From Ephydatia muelleri (Eukaryota; Porifera; Demospongiae; Spongillida; Spongillidae), in NCBI GenBank assembly GCA_013339895.1, contig JABACO010000008.1, positions 3,427,490 through 3,491,489 on the forward strand: a stretch of 64,000 nt of DNA. The letters run 5' to 3'. Below, piece by piece: positions 26,119-35,776 of the stretch. The position numbers and the translations under genes are program-made. Each line of letters begins with the position of its first letter. Within the stretch, counting starts at the first letter, position 1. The notes below the pieces were generated by a model, which saw only the letters and a program-made list of their open reading frames with translations, had not been told where the DNA came from and ran no database searches.

Positions 26119-26314
26119 ACCAAACATCAAGCAGCCCAAGTGGTGACTCGACCTGCGGCCATAGAGCGCAGTTTTGAAGAGAGGATCAAGTGATAGCAAG
26201 AGAGGTGGCAACATGCTAAACATCAAGCAGCCCAAGTGGTGACTCGACCTGCGGCCATAGAGCGCAGTTTTGAAGAGAGGATCAAGTGATAGCAAGAGAG
26301 GTGGCAACATGCTA
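26119..26314 (+). repeat. Tandem duplication, ~97-bp unit x 2
   Basis: The block starting 'aaacatcaagcagcccaag' and ending 'ggtggcaacatgct' occurs twice back to back with almost no differences, so it is recent. It lies in the degraded 3' part of the gypsy fragment. Confidence 0.9.
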
Positions 26315-26974
26315 CTGTGATGTCAAAGGTTGGTGTAAAGTCTGAAGTTGCCTGATGGAGTGATATGGAAACGACATTTGGACCAGATAGTGAAGGCAAA
26401 TGGGAGAGGGCTGGAAGGAACTCACGACAGCTGGAACCCTGACCTAGAAGAAGATACAGAAGAGACAGTCGCAAAGACATTGTAGTAAATATCCCTCCAT
26501 GCCCAACAGAACTGACCTCAAGTAGGGAAGGAGTGACTGCAAAAGATCTTGGACAATCACGGGGGGATACCCGAGAAGGTACGGACAGAACAGAACCAGG
26601 TGGATCCCCTACACAGTAACACTCATGAAGAGAGCAAGTCACACAGGGGAGATACTGGAAACGAGCCCACTTATCACATATTAACGCGTGCCATCCGTAC
26701 CGAATCCTTATAGGTCCACAAGCATTGTGAACATTTTTTTTTGCACAAAAAATACAAGTAGTACTACGGTTGCTTCCTAAGCACTTTGAACTTCTGTGTT
26801 GTTTTTTTTTGACTTCCTTATACTTTTCAATCCATGCACTGGAATAAGAGAATCCCCGAACACAAACCCACATATTTATCACCATGTCCAGTAAGGTATT
26901 TCCGGAGCTCTCATTCCAGCCTGCACTGATCGTTGACCAATAAAATAAAACATCATCATTGCTCTTGATTGCTG

Positions 26975-27324
26975 GTGTTACTACTTTCAACATGTTTACA
27001 GGCTGACAAGCTTGCAGATGGCTACGGATTTCAAGTTCCATAGCAACAAATATCTCAAAGGTTGAGATCATTGACAAAGATCAGGCCTCCTCGATTGACA
27101 CACTTAATCCAATCGGCTGAGTCACACTGAACATCATCCGTACCTATAGTGTTACTACTTTCAACATGTTTACAGGCTGACAAAGCTTGCAGAGATGGTT
27201 ACGGATTTCAAGTTCCATAGCAACAAGAATCTCAAAGGTTGAGATCATTGACAAAGATCAAGCCTCCTCGATTGACACACTTAATCCAATCGGCTGAGTC
27301 ACACTGAACATCATCCGTACCTAC
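26975..27324. repeat. Tandem duplication, ~174-bp unit x 2, at the 3' end of the P-element pseudogene
   Basis: The block beginning 'gtgttactactttcaacatg' at 26975 is repeated from 27149 with a few substitutions and small indels. It covers the last codons and 3' flank of the P-type transposase on the minus strand. Confidence 0.85.
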
Positions 27325-29325
27325 CATGACTCTTGGGGTCCACCTTACAGTTGCGTCTTGATGCACTGTTGCAAACTGACTTAATGACACGTAAAGCTTG
27401 CATATTCTTACCATATTAGGATTTTCATCTACAGAACCTCGCTGCCTTTGCAAACCAAAAAACCGTTCCAGTGGATCTTGGCATAACCGCTGGCTCAAAA
27501 AAAACTCTACATCTGGCATGGAAAAAAGAAATGGTACCAAATCCAAGAATGACTGGCCTAGAAGAGTGCAAGATCATTAGATAAGAAGATAAAACTTTTT
27601 ACTCACAAGTCATTTCTAGACCAAGCTGTGTAGCATCATTCAGAAGCATCCTGTTCCTTTCACTCTTACTAATTCCCACCTGATCCTGAACCGAGACTTT
27701 CCAGTCCTTAAGATAACACAGAAAAGTGTCCTTGAGCCACTTCAAAATCTGAAATAGTATATTGTAAATACAATATCACAATACAAAATGCACATGTATA
27801 CTGTATTGACATACCTTCAGTTGGAAGTCGGTAGCTGATGTATATGGCAGCTGAAAGGGTTTCAATGCTTTAGAACCATGGCTGAAATTGTGTACATTGA
27901 GAGCATCAAAGAACTTGTCCATCATTCCAATGAAATGGGCAGTTTCTGAAACCTCATCTATGGAGAGCTTGTGACACAGACTCGCTCAGCACCTAACAAA
28001 TATTGCAGTTAAAAGGCACGCAAAGGATACATATTCAACTACCTGTGCAGCAAAATCAACCCGCATTGCAGAAAAGGAATTTATATGTAGATGTTCAAAT
28101 TTCAGTTTTGGAACCATTTGCAGTCCCATTCCAGCATTTGAATCTTCATCATAGAACTTCTTTAAATGGTTCCACCATATATTCTTTCCCTTGCACTGAA
28201 ACTTTACAATGAAAGTGGACTTTTTTAGTTTGTATGAAAACTCACTCACAAGCTTCGCTTGTTAGACATGAAACAATTCCGCAGTCTTAACCAAATGTGG
28301 AGCATCAGAGAAAAAAAGGAAGAACCTTCGATCATCAGAAAAGGGATTTACTGTCTTATGCTGTACATCCTCAGATGGTGCTTTATGCAACTTCACTAAA
28401 CTCCTGTTCACTGCCGCTCCATCAAAAGTAACTCCAAATACCTAGACACATAACCAAGACTTCAAGTATCATACTTGTGTTAATAGTTCACAATAGCATA
28501 CCTTTAACCCACAATTCTCAATCCTCCAAACCGCTTCCCAAAGAGGATCATACATTTAATGCCCACACATGTCATTGCAGGCAAAATGAACATACGGAAA
28601 CTGCAAACTACTGAAGAGTCCACGCACCATAAATACAGACATAGATTTAGCAAGACTTGGGCCATACTCATTACTTTCAGACATAGACCGCTCAAGCTGT
28701 GCTAAACTGTTACTGATATTGGCCATGTTTGTAAACCCGATCAACTCACTACTATGTTTATCATAAACTAGATCTTCTCTGATGTGCATTTCATCAATAA
28801 GAAGAATTGTACACTTCTCCCTTTCAGGACAGGTATCAACTTTTGATGCACTCTTCAGCATAGAATCAATCTCAACAGAGAAACCACACTTAGCTTCAAC
28901 ATAGTGCGTGTAGTCACGCAATGTGCGCTGTGATGGTAATTTTAAGCATTCAGAGTCTCTAATGGCTTCATATGCTCCACTTGATCTATAAAAGTTGAGA
29001 ATATTATGAATGTTTACGACATTAATATTATGAATGTTTACGACATTAAATGCACTTACCTATGTCTTAGAGACAGACACCAACGGATCATGAGTGGATG
29101 CCAGCGCATTGTACGAGCATTCTTCCTAAAAGCAGCCTCCATCTGCTGCTGCCAGAAGATGCGAGGAAAGGAGTCCTTTGGATACTGTTGCATTATATCA
29201 GTACAATCAGGTTGTGCACTGGTTGCCCTCAAATCACTGTCATCAACTGCAACACCTAGTGTTTCACATTGCTGAGAGATCTTTATCTTCAAACAATGAC
29301 CTGATGGTAGCAATATTTGGCACTT
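27311..29325 (-). pseudogene. P-element / THAP9-type transposase, 5'-truncated and frameshifted
   Basis: Read leftward, the pieces follow the order of animal P-element-like (THAP9-type) transposases: 'WHPLMIRWCLSLRHR' (29060-29325), 'KLPSQRTLRDYTHYVE', 'LLIDEMHIREDLVYD' and 'KSMSVFMVRGLFSSLQFPY' (28502-28985), 'VFGVTFDGAAVNRSLVKLH' and 'FFLFFSDAPHLVKT' (28250-28441), 'MVPKLKFEHLHINSFS' (28043-28195), then 'CQDPLERFFGLQRQRGSVDE' and 'QALRVIKSVCNS' near the end. Several short introns remain recognisable. Damage: a stop after 'FACNDMCGH', a 1-base loss after 'DAPHLVKT', a frameshift in the exon before 27990 and another after 'DENPNM'. The N-terminal THAP zinc finger is absent; the sequence ends at the palindrome at 29326. 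A dead copy. Confidence 0.85.
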
Positions 29326-29703
29326 GTTGATCTATTTAAATAGATCAACAAGTTATCAACACCTATCAAAGCACATTAGTCGTTCTTAGATGGGTGCTTT
29401 AAATGATAACTTTGTTAGGTAGAAAAGTCGCCACCTTTGCACGTGCACAGGGAAAAAAAAGCGTCGAATCATTTAGAAATCATTGCGTGATTGAACAGAA
29501 AATCACACAAAAATCACACGCTTCTATTGATTTTCGTGTGATTTTCTGTTCAATCACGCAATGATTTCTAAATGATTCGACGCTTTTTTTCCCTGTGCAC
29601 GTGCAAAGGTGGCGACTTTTCTACTAGCAAAGTTATCATTTAAAGCACCCATCTAAGAACGACTAATGTGCTTTGATAGGTGTTGATAACTTGTTGATCT
29701 ATT
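29326..29703. mobile_element. Near-perfect 378-bp palindrome (fold-back element)
   Basis: Two arms of about 180 bp are inverted copies with very few mismatches, separated by a loop of only about 10 bases around 29515. The ends are 'aaatagatcaacaagttatc' and its reverse complement. Each arm includes the word 'cacagggaaaaaaaagcg', which resembles the ends of the candidate element at 46057-51018. It abuts the 5' break of the P-type transposase. No open frame. Confidence 0.9.
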
Positions 29704-29777
29704 TAAATTAACTTAGATTGGGTGGGGGATTATTCTGAAGGACAACCGATCATCTATACAGAATAATTTATTTCCCT

Positions 29778-29848
29778 TAGTCTCGTACCCAGACCCAAAT
29801 GTAAGCGATGATCATCGTAACGTACATTTGGGTCTGGGTACGAGACTA
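29778..29848. mobile_element. Palindromic hairpin element, TAGTCTCG family, copy 3
   Basis: 71 bp; ends TAGTCTCGTACCCAGACCCA and its reverse complement, with a core different from the other copies ('aatgtaagcgatgatcatcg'). No clear 9-bp target duplication. Confidence 0.8.
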
Positions 29849-30107
29849 CCTTCCCTCCCCAAAAAACACGTTTAGGACGTTAATTTAAAACCATGTTTTA
29901 CGTCCGTCTCTCTGCCTGTACGTAGTTACTTACCACGTTCTACATGCGCTCTTTTGGAAAAGAAGGACTTTGTCTTATGACTCTTATCATAGAAGACAGT
30001 GGTCTTATGCAGATTTGTCTTTTCATCAGTGTCACCTGCGCACGCGGCTAATTATCGGGATGGCATAATGGTCCGTGGGCGTGGCTTGCTTCATCCATAT
30101 TCTGGAT

Positions 30108-30162
30108 GAAAAGGGGGGTTCGTCCGAACCCCCTCGAACCCCTCCTGCGTACGCCCCTGCAA
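30108..30162. mobile_element. Probable hAT-type terminal inverted repeat
   Basis: The reverse complement reads CAGGGGCGTACGCAGGAGGG, which is the kind of end found on many animal hAT elements (CAGxGGCGTA). The matching other end was not located with confidence; the ZMYM1-type hAT relic begins ~600 bp to the right. Confidence 0.45.
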
Positions 30163-31229
30163 CGTGCTCGATGAGGGGTGAACTGTCCCACAAAATTACC
30201 CTACCCGACATTGTACTCGAGCACAGTCGTTACAAACAAACTGCACCACGCAAAAGTTCAATCACCTAGCATGCTTAATAGTGATTTTCATAATGTAGAG
30301 GCTCACGATTGATAAGATTTTGTCCCCAAAAAACGGCGTTACGGAAAATTGCCATTTTGGCCTAATAACGCTAAAAACAGCGCGACGGAACAGTTTTAGC
30401 CTTTTTAGAATAGAACAGCAAATGGTGCCTGTAGTAGCCTACCTTCCCTTTATATACTATCTCTGCTAGAGTATGCATGTTAATAGTCTTATTGTGTCTG
30501 AGTTAACTCTATCATGGGCGAAGCCAATTATTGTGGTACCATGTACAGTAGTGCGATTTTGCGCGTGGCAGGAAAAAGTAGTTTGTAAACTACTTACGCT
30601 ACTATGACCAGGAAACAACGTTTCCTCTGATCAATGTGTTGTTGACAACAAAAGTCTTAATGGTTTAGGTAAAGAAAGTGGTTTTAGTATAGGACATGGC
30701 GCAATATTACTCTGTTGCCCGTGAAAGAGTTAAGTTATTAAAATCATGGAGGCTCAAAGTATGCCACCAATCGCTAACCAACCGAAGCATTTCACGTTTC
30801 CGAAACGTTCATTTGGCCAACAAAAAACCGTCCGGCGATGTTTCCAATCATCGTGGTTCAACTCCAATCCGTGATTGCATTATGATGAAGCCCGTGATCT
30901 ATAGCGTTTTGTCATGTGTGCATGACAGCTCAGAGAGACGGCAGACTATCATTTTCAACTGTGCATAAAGCCTTCATGGCGACTGGATTTTCCAACTGGA
31001 AAGACGCTACCATCAGATTAAAAAATCACGAGTCTTCAGGATGCCATCCTGATCGTGAGGCTGTGGAACGTGCAATCACTTTTCCGAAGGTGACTAAGGA
31101 TATTGGCGAACTGCTATCAGAAGCTCATTCCAAAGAAAAACGAGACAATCGCGAGTGTCTGCTGAAAATACTATCAAGTGTCAAGTGTAAGATTCCTAGC
31201 GTGCCAGGGTCTTGCATTGCGTTAAGATA

Positions 31230-31308
31230 TAGCCTCGTCCCCAGGCCCTATTTTTATATTAAAGTTACGGGGCGAAAAATATAAAAATACGGCCTGGGGA
31301 CGAGGCTA
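31230..31308. mobile_element. Hairpin element with TAGCCTCG ends inside the hAT relic
   Basis: A 79-bp inverted repeat with ends TAGCCTCGTCCCCAGGCC and its reverse complement and an AT-rich palindromic core. It interrupts the transposase frame between 'KILSSVK' and 'SDSNYIQLL'. The ends resemble the TAGTCTCG family (TAGYCTCGTMCCCAGRC), so it may be a sister family. No target duplication is seen. Confidence 0.75.
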
Positions 31309-32312
31309 GTGGAGAAAGTGACAGTAATTATATACAATTGCTGCAGCTTAGAGGTGAAAACGACCCAAAAGTTCTTGAATGGCTGAAGCGCAGGAATGAG
31401 AAATACATATGTTCGGATTCACAAGATGAATGCATTGAATCTTGCAGTGGAGAACACAGTGAAACAATCAAAGTTAATGTGAGATACATTGAACACAACC
31501 CATGAAATAATGAAATATTCTCCAAAGTGTGACAGTTTGTTTGAATGTCTCAAGCAGAATATGGCCCCATGCAGAAACGCCGGGATTTAGAACCATGTGT
31601 CCAAAACGTTGGACTGTGCGAGTGGAAAGCCTCAAAAGTGTCATACACAACTATATAGTGCTCCAAGAACTCTGGGATGAATGTGACACAAATGACTCTA
31701 AAATTCATGGCGTTTCTGCTCAGATGGGAACATTCAATTACCTGTTTGGGGTTATGTTGGCATATGAAATTCTTCGTCATATACTGATAATCATAGTAAA
31801 GCCCTGCAACAGGAGGCACTGACAGAATCAGAGGGACAGCAACTGGGGAAACTCGCTATTGAATGTCTCCAGAAAATGAGAAACGATATTAAGTTTGATC
31901 GCTTTTGGGAAAAAGTTGAAGCGGTCAGAATAAATGTAGATGTTGTGGGGCCAGCTGTTCCTAGAAAAAGGAAAGTGCCAGAGTGGTTTTAGGTGGGGAA
32001 TGGAGAGGACTCCTTTCCAGTCACTGTAAAGGAAGTTTATCGACCCCAGTATTTTGAGGCACTTGACCATGCAGCTACAGGTATACAGGAGAGGTTTGAC
32101 CAGCCAGGGTACTCAGTGTGTGTTACAGAACATCGAGGACCTGCTTATAAAGGCCTCACAGCCTGGCACTACTGCAGGTGTTGTGACCGAATTGGAGTTC
32201 GTTTACAAATTCTACAGCGAGGACAAAGACAGACTAACTGTACAACTAGAGACACACTTTCACAATGAAAAACTTAAGATACAAAGTTGTCTGTGCCTCT
32301 GTCAGTCATTGT

Positions 32313-33668
32313 CATGGGCGCCCCCAGCATTTCTTGAAGGGGGGGGCCAGTCGGGGAAGGGGGGCGCCAATTGGGAAGGGGAGGGGGGAGGATAATAAAT
32401 TTTGCTGGTCAATTCACATATCAAATATTACAGTGCAAATCATAACAATATCTAGATATAGATTATATGTTTATGAGAACATCAGATTGGACAGGTCAAT
32501 CTTTCTTGGGTGGAGTGTTAAAAAAATAACTTGAGCAATTCTTGTTAAAATATGTTTATACAATTTCAGTCGATTCTGCAAGTCACTGTTAACTTGGAAA
32601 CTGATAGTTGTTTCTGGTTGTTCAAATCGATGTTTAATACCTTCAGCAACAAAGCATGCATCCTGATGGTATTCTGATTGACTGTGGATAGCCTCTTTTT
32701 CATACATTTTTTTGTAATTTGAACAACCAATGTTAACAAAACTAGAAAGCTGACTACGGTCTTTCATTCCTCGTTTAGTGGCATGTAGAGGAATAAACAA
32801 ACTACATGGCAAGCAGAAGATGCTATTTGTAGAAGGACTGAAAACAAAATTATTGCTCAACATAGACGGGCTGCATTTTCTGTGCCGTCCTGATTGCACA
32901 ATAACTGGAAATGCATCGTCAGTTGTTGGTCGTACGTGATGCTTCAATACAAGGTACTTATCATGCTCTGTTAACTTTTTAAGGGATTCTTCACATTTTG
33001 ACCATTCCCCAACATCTGTAGGTGCACATTTGCCATATAGTACTTCTGCTATGTCATACTGGTAAGGTACAGCAGCACTAGTACCTGTATGATGGTTAGA
33101 AGTGGATGGTACACTATCTCCTTGTGGGGAGGACAGTGTAGGATGTTCCAAAGAGGATGAACACAAAGCTTCACCTTCATTGCTGGAGGTAGTGATGCCC
33201 ACTGCAATATTTGCACCTTGGATAATCTCCAATCTGTCAGCCCGATCAACAGACACAAGATCGGATAGTACTTCTGGCTGGCTAGTACACGTATCAGGTG
33301 CGGTGAGAGATTTTGACTCAGCGGACGTACCAGTAGTAACCAAAGTGCGACAGCCTATGTATACAAAAATGCAATTAAACGTAACGCAGAACAAGCTAGC
33401 GAACCTTCCGAGGTCGAGACCGCACTACAAGCCGTACGAGCAAAATAGGTCGTAATGCTTTCTGTCGCCTCTGCACTTCGCAATAATTCGCGCTGCCACT
33501 TTGATTTCCGACTTTCAGCACCACTCAATTTTCGTTTCGATGCCATGCGCATATGGGGAACGGGTTAAATAATTCAATAAAAGGGGGCGGCGGCAGGGAG
33601 GGGGGCGCCATTGAGACCTAAAGGGGGGGGCCATGGCCCCCCCTGCCCCCCCCCTGGGGACGCCCATG
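32313..33668 (-). mobile_element. Nested hAT derivative carrying a truncated transposase gene
   Basis: The ends CATGGGCGCCCCCAG and CTGGGGACGCCCATG are inverted repeats, each backed by long G- or C-rich stretches. It sits inside the C-terminal part of the larger hAT relic; the word 'attgt' flanks both sides, but an 8-bp hAT target duplication is not clear. Inside, on the minus strand, is a two-exon N-terminal piece of another hAT transposase (32471-33552). This looks like a deletion derivative moved by an enzyme made elsewhere. Confidence 0.75.
32471..33552 (-). CDS. Truncated TTF-type hAT transposase N-terminus, 343 aa, 2 exons
   Basis: Exons 33405-33552 and 32471-33354 join in phase to give 343 residues. 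The N-terminus is basic ('MASKRKLSGAESRKSKWQRE'), then an acidic/Ser-rich stretch, and a TTF-type zinc-finger region ('HVRPTTDDAFPVIVQ', 'STNSIFCLPCSLFIPLHA', 'FVNIGCSNYKKMYEKEAIH'). Full members of this hAT group go on to an RNase H-like catalytic domain and C-terminal dimerisation domain; both are missing, so it cannot transpose DNA. The frame itself is undamaged, which fits a young non-autonomous element. It might still bind element ends or be a harmless passenger. Confidence 0.7.
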
Positions 33669-34004
33669 ATTGTGGACTTTCTTAAGACGTCATTGTCAGC
33701 GAGAGAAATGTTTTCGGAGATTGTGACTCTTGTGAAAATATTGTTGGTAATCTCCGCTTCAAATGCTGAAAGTGAAAGGACTTTCTCAGTACTATGCAGA
33801 ATTAAAACTTACCTGAGAACGACTATGACTCAGGCTCGACTGAACCATTTAATGATGCTGCATATCCATTGTGAAGAAACACATTCTCTGCATGGACCTA
33901 AAGGCAGTAGCGAAAGAGTTCATCCATTCAAGAGAAAGGCGTCGCATTATTTTCGGTGATGTATTTAGTTAATTGCTTACTCTGCGGACTACTTCAGAAC
34001 CGTG

Positions 34005-34420
34005 CTTCGGGATCTAGAGCCACGCTCTGGGATCCTACCTGACCTAGCAAGGGTTTGGCTGGGATGTCGGGCCGACGTCCCACTGGCTTTGCATGCATGT
34101 GATACAATCGAAGGGGCCCCGAGTACCGTATCCGCTCCCTTTCCGTATCAGTCCACAAGTCACACGGTTGTGCTTGGGGGAGCCAGGAGGAATCCCTGGA
34201 TGGCCCGAATCTTATCACGGCCCCAATATGGGAACCGGAGAAATATATGCGGACAAACCCGCTGCTAGGTATGTAAATGCAACCCCTCAACTGCAAGGGG
34301 CGGGAGGTCGGTTTAAAGCCAACGCTAGACACGTGCAGCCTGCTCGCGGAACTAACATAGCGCATGCGTTACACGATAGGCTCTTCCGGTCTTTAAATGC
34401 CGGCTTCGGCCCTGGGTATT
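34005..34420. other. GC-rich block of unknown origin
   Basis: This ~415-bp stretch is clearly richer in G+C than its surroundings and is open on both strands for over 100 codons, but neither frame shows a domain I recognise. It lies between the hAT relic and a hairpin element. It could be part of an unrecognised transposon. Confidence 0.4.
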
Positions 34421-34422
34421 CG

Positions 34423-34504
34423 TAGTCTCGTACCCAGACCCACCATGACGTAAGCGTTTATCGCGATAAACGCTTACGTCATGGTGGGTCTGGGTACGTG
34501 ACTA
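34423..34504. mobile_element. Palindromic hairpin element, TAGTCTCG family, copy 4
   Basis: 82 bp with ends TAGTCTCGTACCCAGACCCA and a near-exact reverse complement, and its own palindromic core ('tgacgtaagcgtttatcgcg'). It is flanked by a perfect 9-bp duplication, gggtattcg (34414-34422 and 34505-34513). Confidence 0.92.
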
Positions 34505-34832
34505 GGGTATTCGTGTGAGCACGCATGTCACTAATGTAATGCGTGAGACGTCATTCCATGTACACGTGAAGGATTAACCCTAAACCCCGTGTTATGGCTC
34601 ACCTTTGACACCACTAGGTAGAAGCAAAGCAAGCCTGCTGCTACAGATCGAGGCTTGGTCAAAAATGTCTCCATGTCAGCGTCGGGACGTATCTACCAAA
34701 TGACGTCAATAGCCGTTGCTATTAAAGTAATTAAATAAGACCTCTGGATTAAGCACCTGAAATTTTGGACTGTCAGAAAATCTTTCCGTTGTTTGGACCC
34801 TTTCATTTGCTTGTTTCTGAGGCAAGCTAAAC

Positions 34833-35350
34833 AATGCCGAGCGAAACTAGAACGAATGGGGTGATATGGAGCTTCATCTGGCTGCAGAGCTGCGAAACGC
34901 AGAGATTTGTCAGATGTTGATAGCAGGCGGTGCTTCGGTAACTGTATGAAAAAATAGGGGAGAGATATGTTTACACAGAGCGGCTGTAGGAGGCCATGTT
35001 AACGCTGTTACTGTGCATCGGGACGGTCTGATTTAGTAATAGTGTAGCATCTGCACTGCAGGGAATGTTGTACACTCGACCCGTCGATGTAATTGGGCTA
35101 GTCTCCTGGGCATGACTGATTACTATTCATCTAGCCTACGTGGGAAAGAAAATGGTCCAGCAGGATGAAAAAATCGAACTTTCAATTGCTGGCTTTGGTG
35201 ATGGAGAAATATGACGACCAGAAGCAATTGAAACGGACATGTGTGGTGTTGTTATCCTGCACAGGTTGAACGCAGTCATTGTCGAACACGTACAACTGCA
35301 GCCTTAATTGCACGTGATTTGTATTGATTAGAAAACTTGTAGGTGTGGTT
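34833..35350. pseudogene. Rearranged duplicate of ROCO exon 1
   Basis: 34833-35010 matches the 3' part of ROCO exon 1 (~4077-4275) on the plus strand, with a small deletion and a stop (TGA after 'ASVTV'). 35217-35350 matches the 5' part of the same exon and its upstream flank (~3910-4064) on the minus strand. The two halves therefore point in opposite directions, with about 200 bp of unrelated sequence between them. It continues into repeat R at 35346. Not translatable. Confidence 0.85.
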
Positions 35351-35520
35351 TTCGTCGTGGTTGAATATCAGTGGTGGTGGTACAAACGAAGATGACTGCG
35401 GATTTTACTCAGTGAAACAGAGAGTGGTTAGCTCTAACGCTGCCCAACTCTGTATCCTTCTTCCCCCTTCCAAAAAAAAACACCTGATCCCAGTGCTGCA
35501 CGAAGTTTGTATTGGCCTCT
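35346..35520 (+). repeat. Repeat R, copy 2
   Basis: Matches the reverse complement of 3726-3915 and the direct sequence 62940-63102. Next to it is a (CA)n microsatellite at ~35546-35583 and, beyond, the intact coiled-coil gene on the minus strand. Confidence 0.85.
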
Positions 35521-35541
35521 GCACTACATCACCTTGCGCTC

Positions 35542-35585
<44 letters not shown>

Positions 35586-35685
35586 AATGCACACAAAACA
35601 ACTGACATGTCCACCCCCACCCCATGATCATATCCACATACACAACATTCCTTTAAAGCATATTCTTTCAGAGGTCCTAACAATG

Positions 35686-35735
35686 CAGTGGCGTATGTAG
35701 GGGGGCTCAGGGGGCCCCTTATTCATATTCCAGCA
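35686..35735 (+). repeat. hAT-like terminus CAGTGGCGTATGTAGG
   Basis: Starts with CAGTGGCGTA and continues G-rich, as hAT ends often do. It is present only in this copy of the module and not at 2400 or 63700, so it was added after the copies split. No matching other end was found. Confidence 0.4.
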
Positions 35736-35776
35736 TAAGTATGGTTCTGATACCTAAAACTGTAACATGTAATCTA

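Larger units (their letters stand above)
25175..26400 (+). pseudogene. Ty3/gypsy-type retrotransposon integrase fragment
   Basis: The translation begins within the integrase zinc-finger region ('HIWWPGIDKDIEE', 'SCEGCLLMKRNP') and runs into the catalytic core ('RIHIDFAGPFENRMLLVAVD', later 'SDNGPQFVSEE' and 'PATNGLAEHFIQTFKQAL'). Frame changes and stops break it (near 25500-25570 and again after 25815), and a hairpin element sits inside the core at 25609-25712. The upstream part of pol (protease, RT, RNase H) and LTRs are not seen. It starts less than 100 bp upstream of the Spen start codon on the other strand, so it may border that promoter. The part after 26100 is tandemly duplicated. Confidence 0.8.
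30746..33962 (+). pseudogene. ZMYM1/TTF-type hAT transposase, decayed and interrupted
   Basis: The translation follows the TTF-zinc-finger hAT (ZMYM1-like) family. The TTF region ('SFGQQKTVRRCFQSSWFNSN', then 'FCHVCMTAQRDGRLSF', 'FSNWKDATIRLKNHESSGCH') spans 30746-31060. 'KDIGELLSEAHSKEKR' follows, then 'SDSNYIQLLQLRGENDPKVL' after a hairpin insertion at 31230. 'MCPKRWTVRVESL' and 'IHGVSAQMGTFNYLFGV' are at 31560-31760, and 'FDQPGYSV' near 32100. The C-terminal hAT dimerisation domain ('SASNAESERTFSVLCRIKTY') is at 33660-33960. Damage: a TGA where Trp is expected, a frameshift before 'FCHVC', loss of much of the catalytic region around 31500, a stop after 'RKRKVPEWF', and a 1.36-kb insertion at 32313-33668. 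Not functional. Confidence 0.85.

Noticed and set aside
29326..29703. CRISPR-like or rRNA-like structure
   Set aside because: The pairing comes from one large inverted repeat; there are no spaced direct repeats and no rRNA similarity.
32313..33668. Clear 8-bp hAT target duplication
   Set aside because: Only 'attgt' is shared by the two flanks, which is too short and may be chance.
34005..34365. Possible genes in the GC-rich block (open on both strands)
   Set aside because: Neither frame has recognisable domains, splice sites or copies elsewhere in the window; open frames are expected by chance at high GC.
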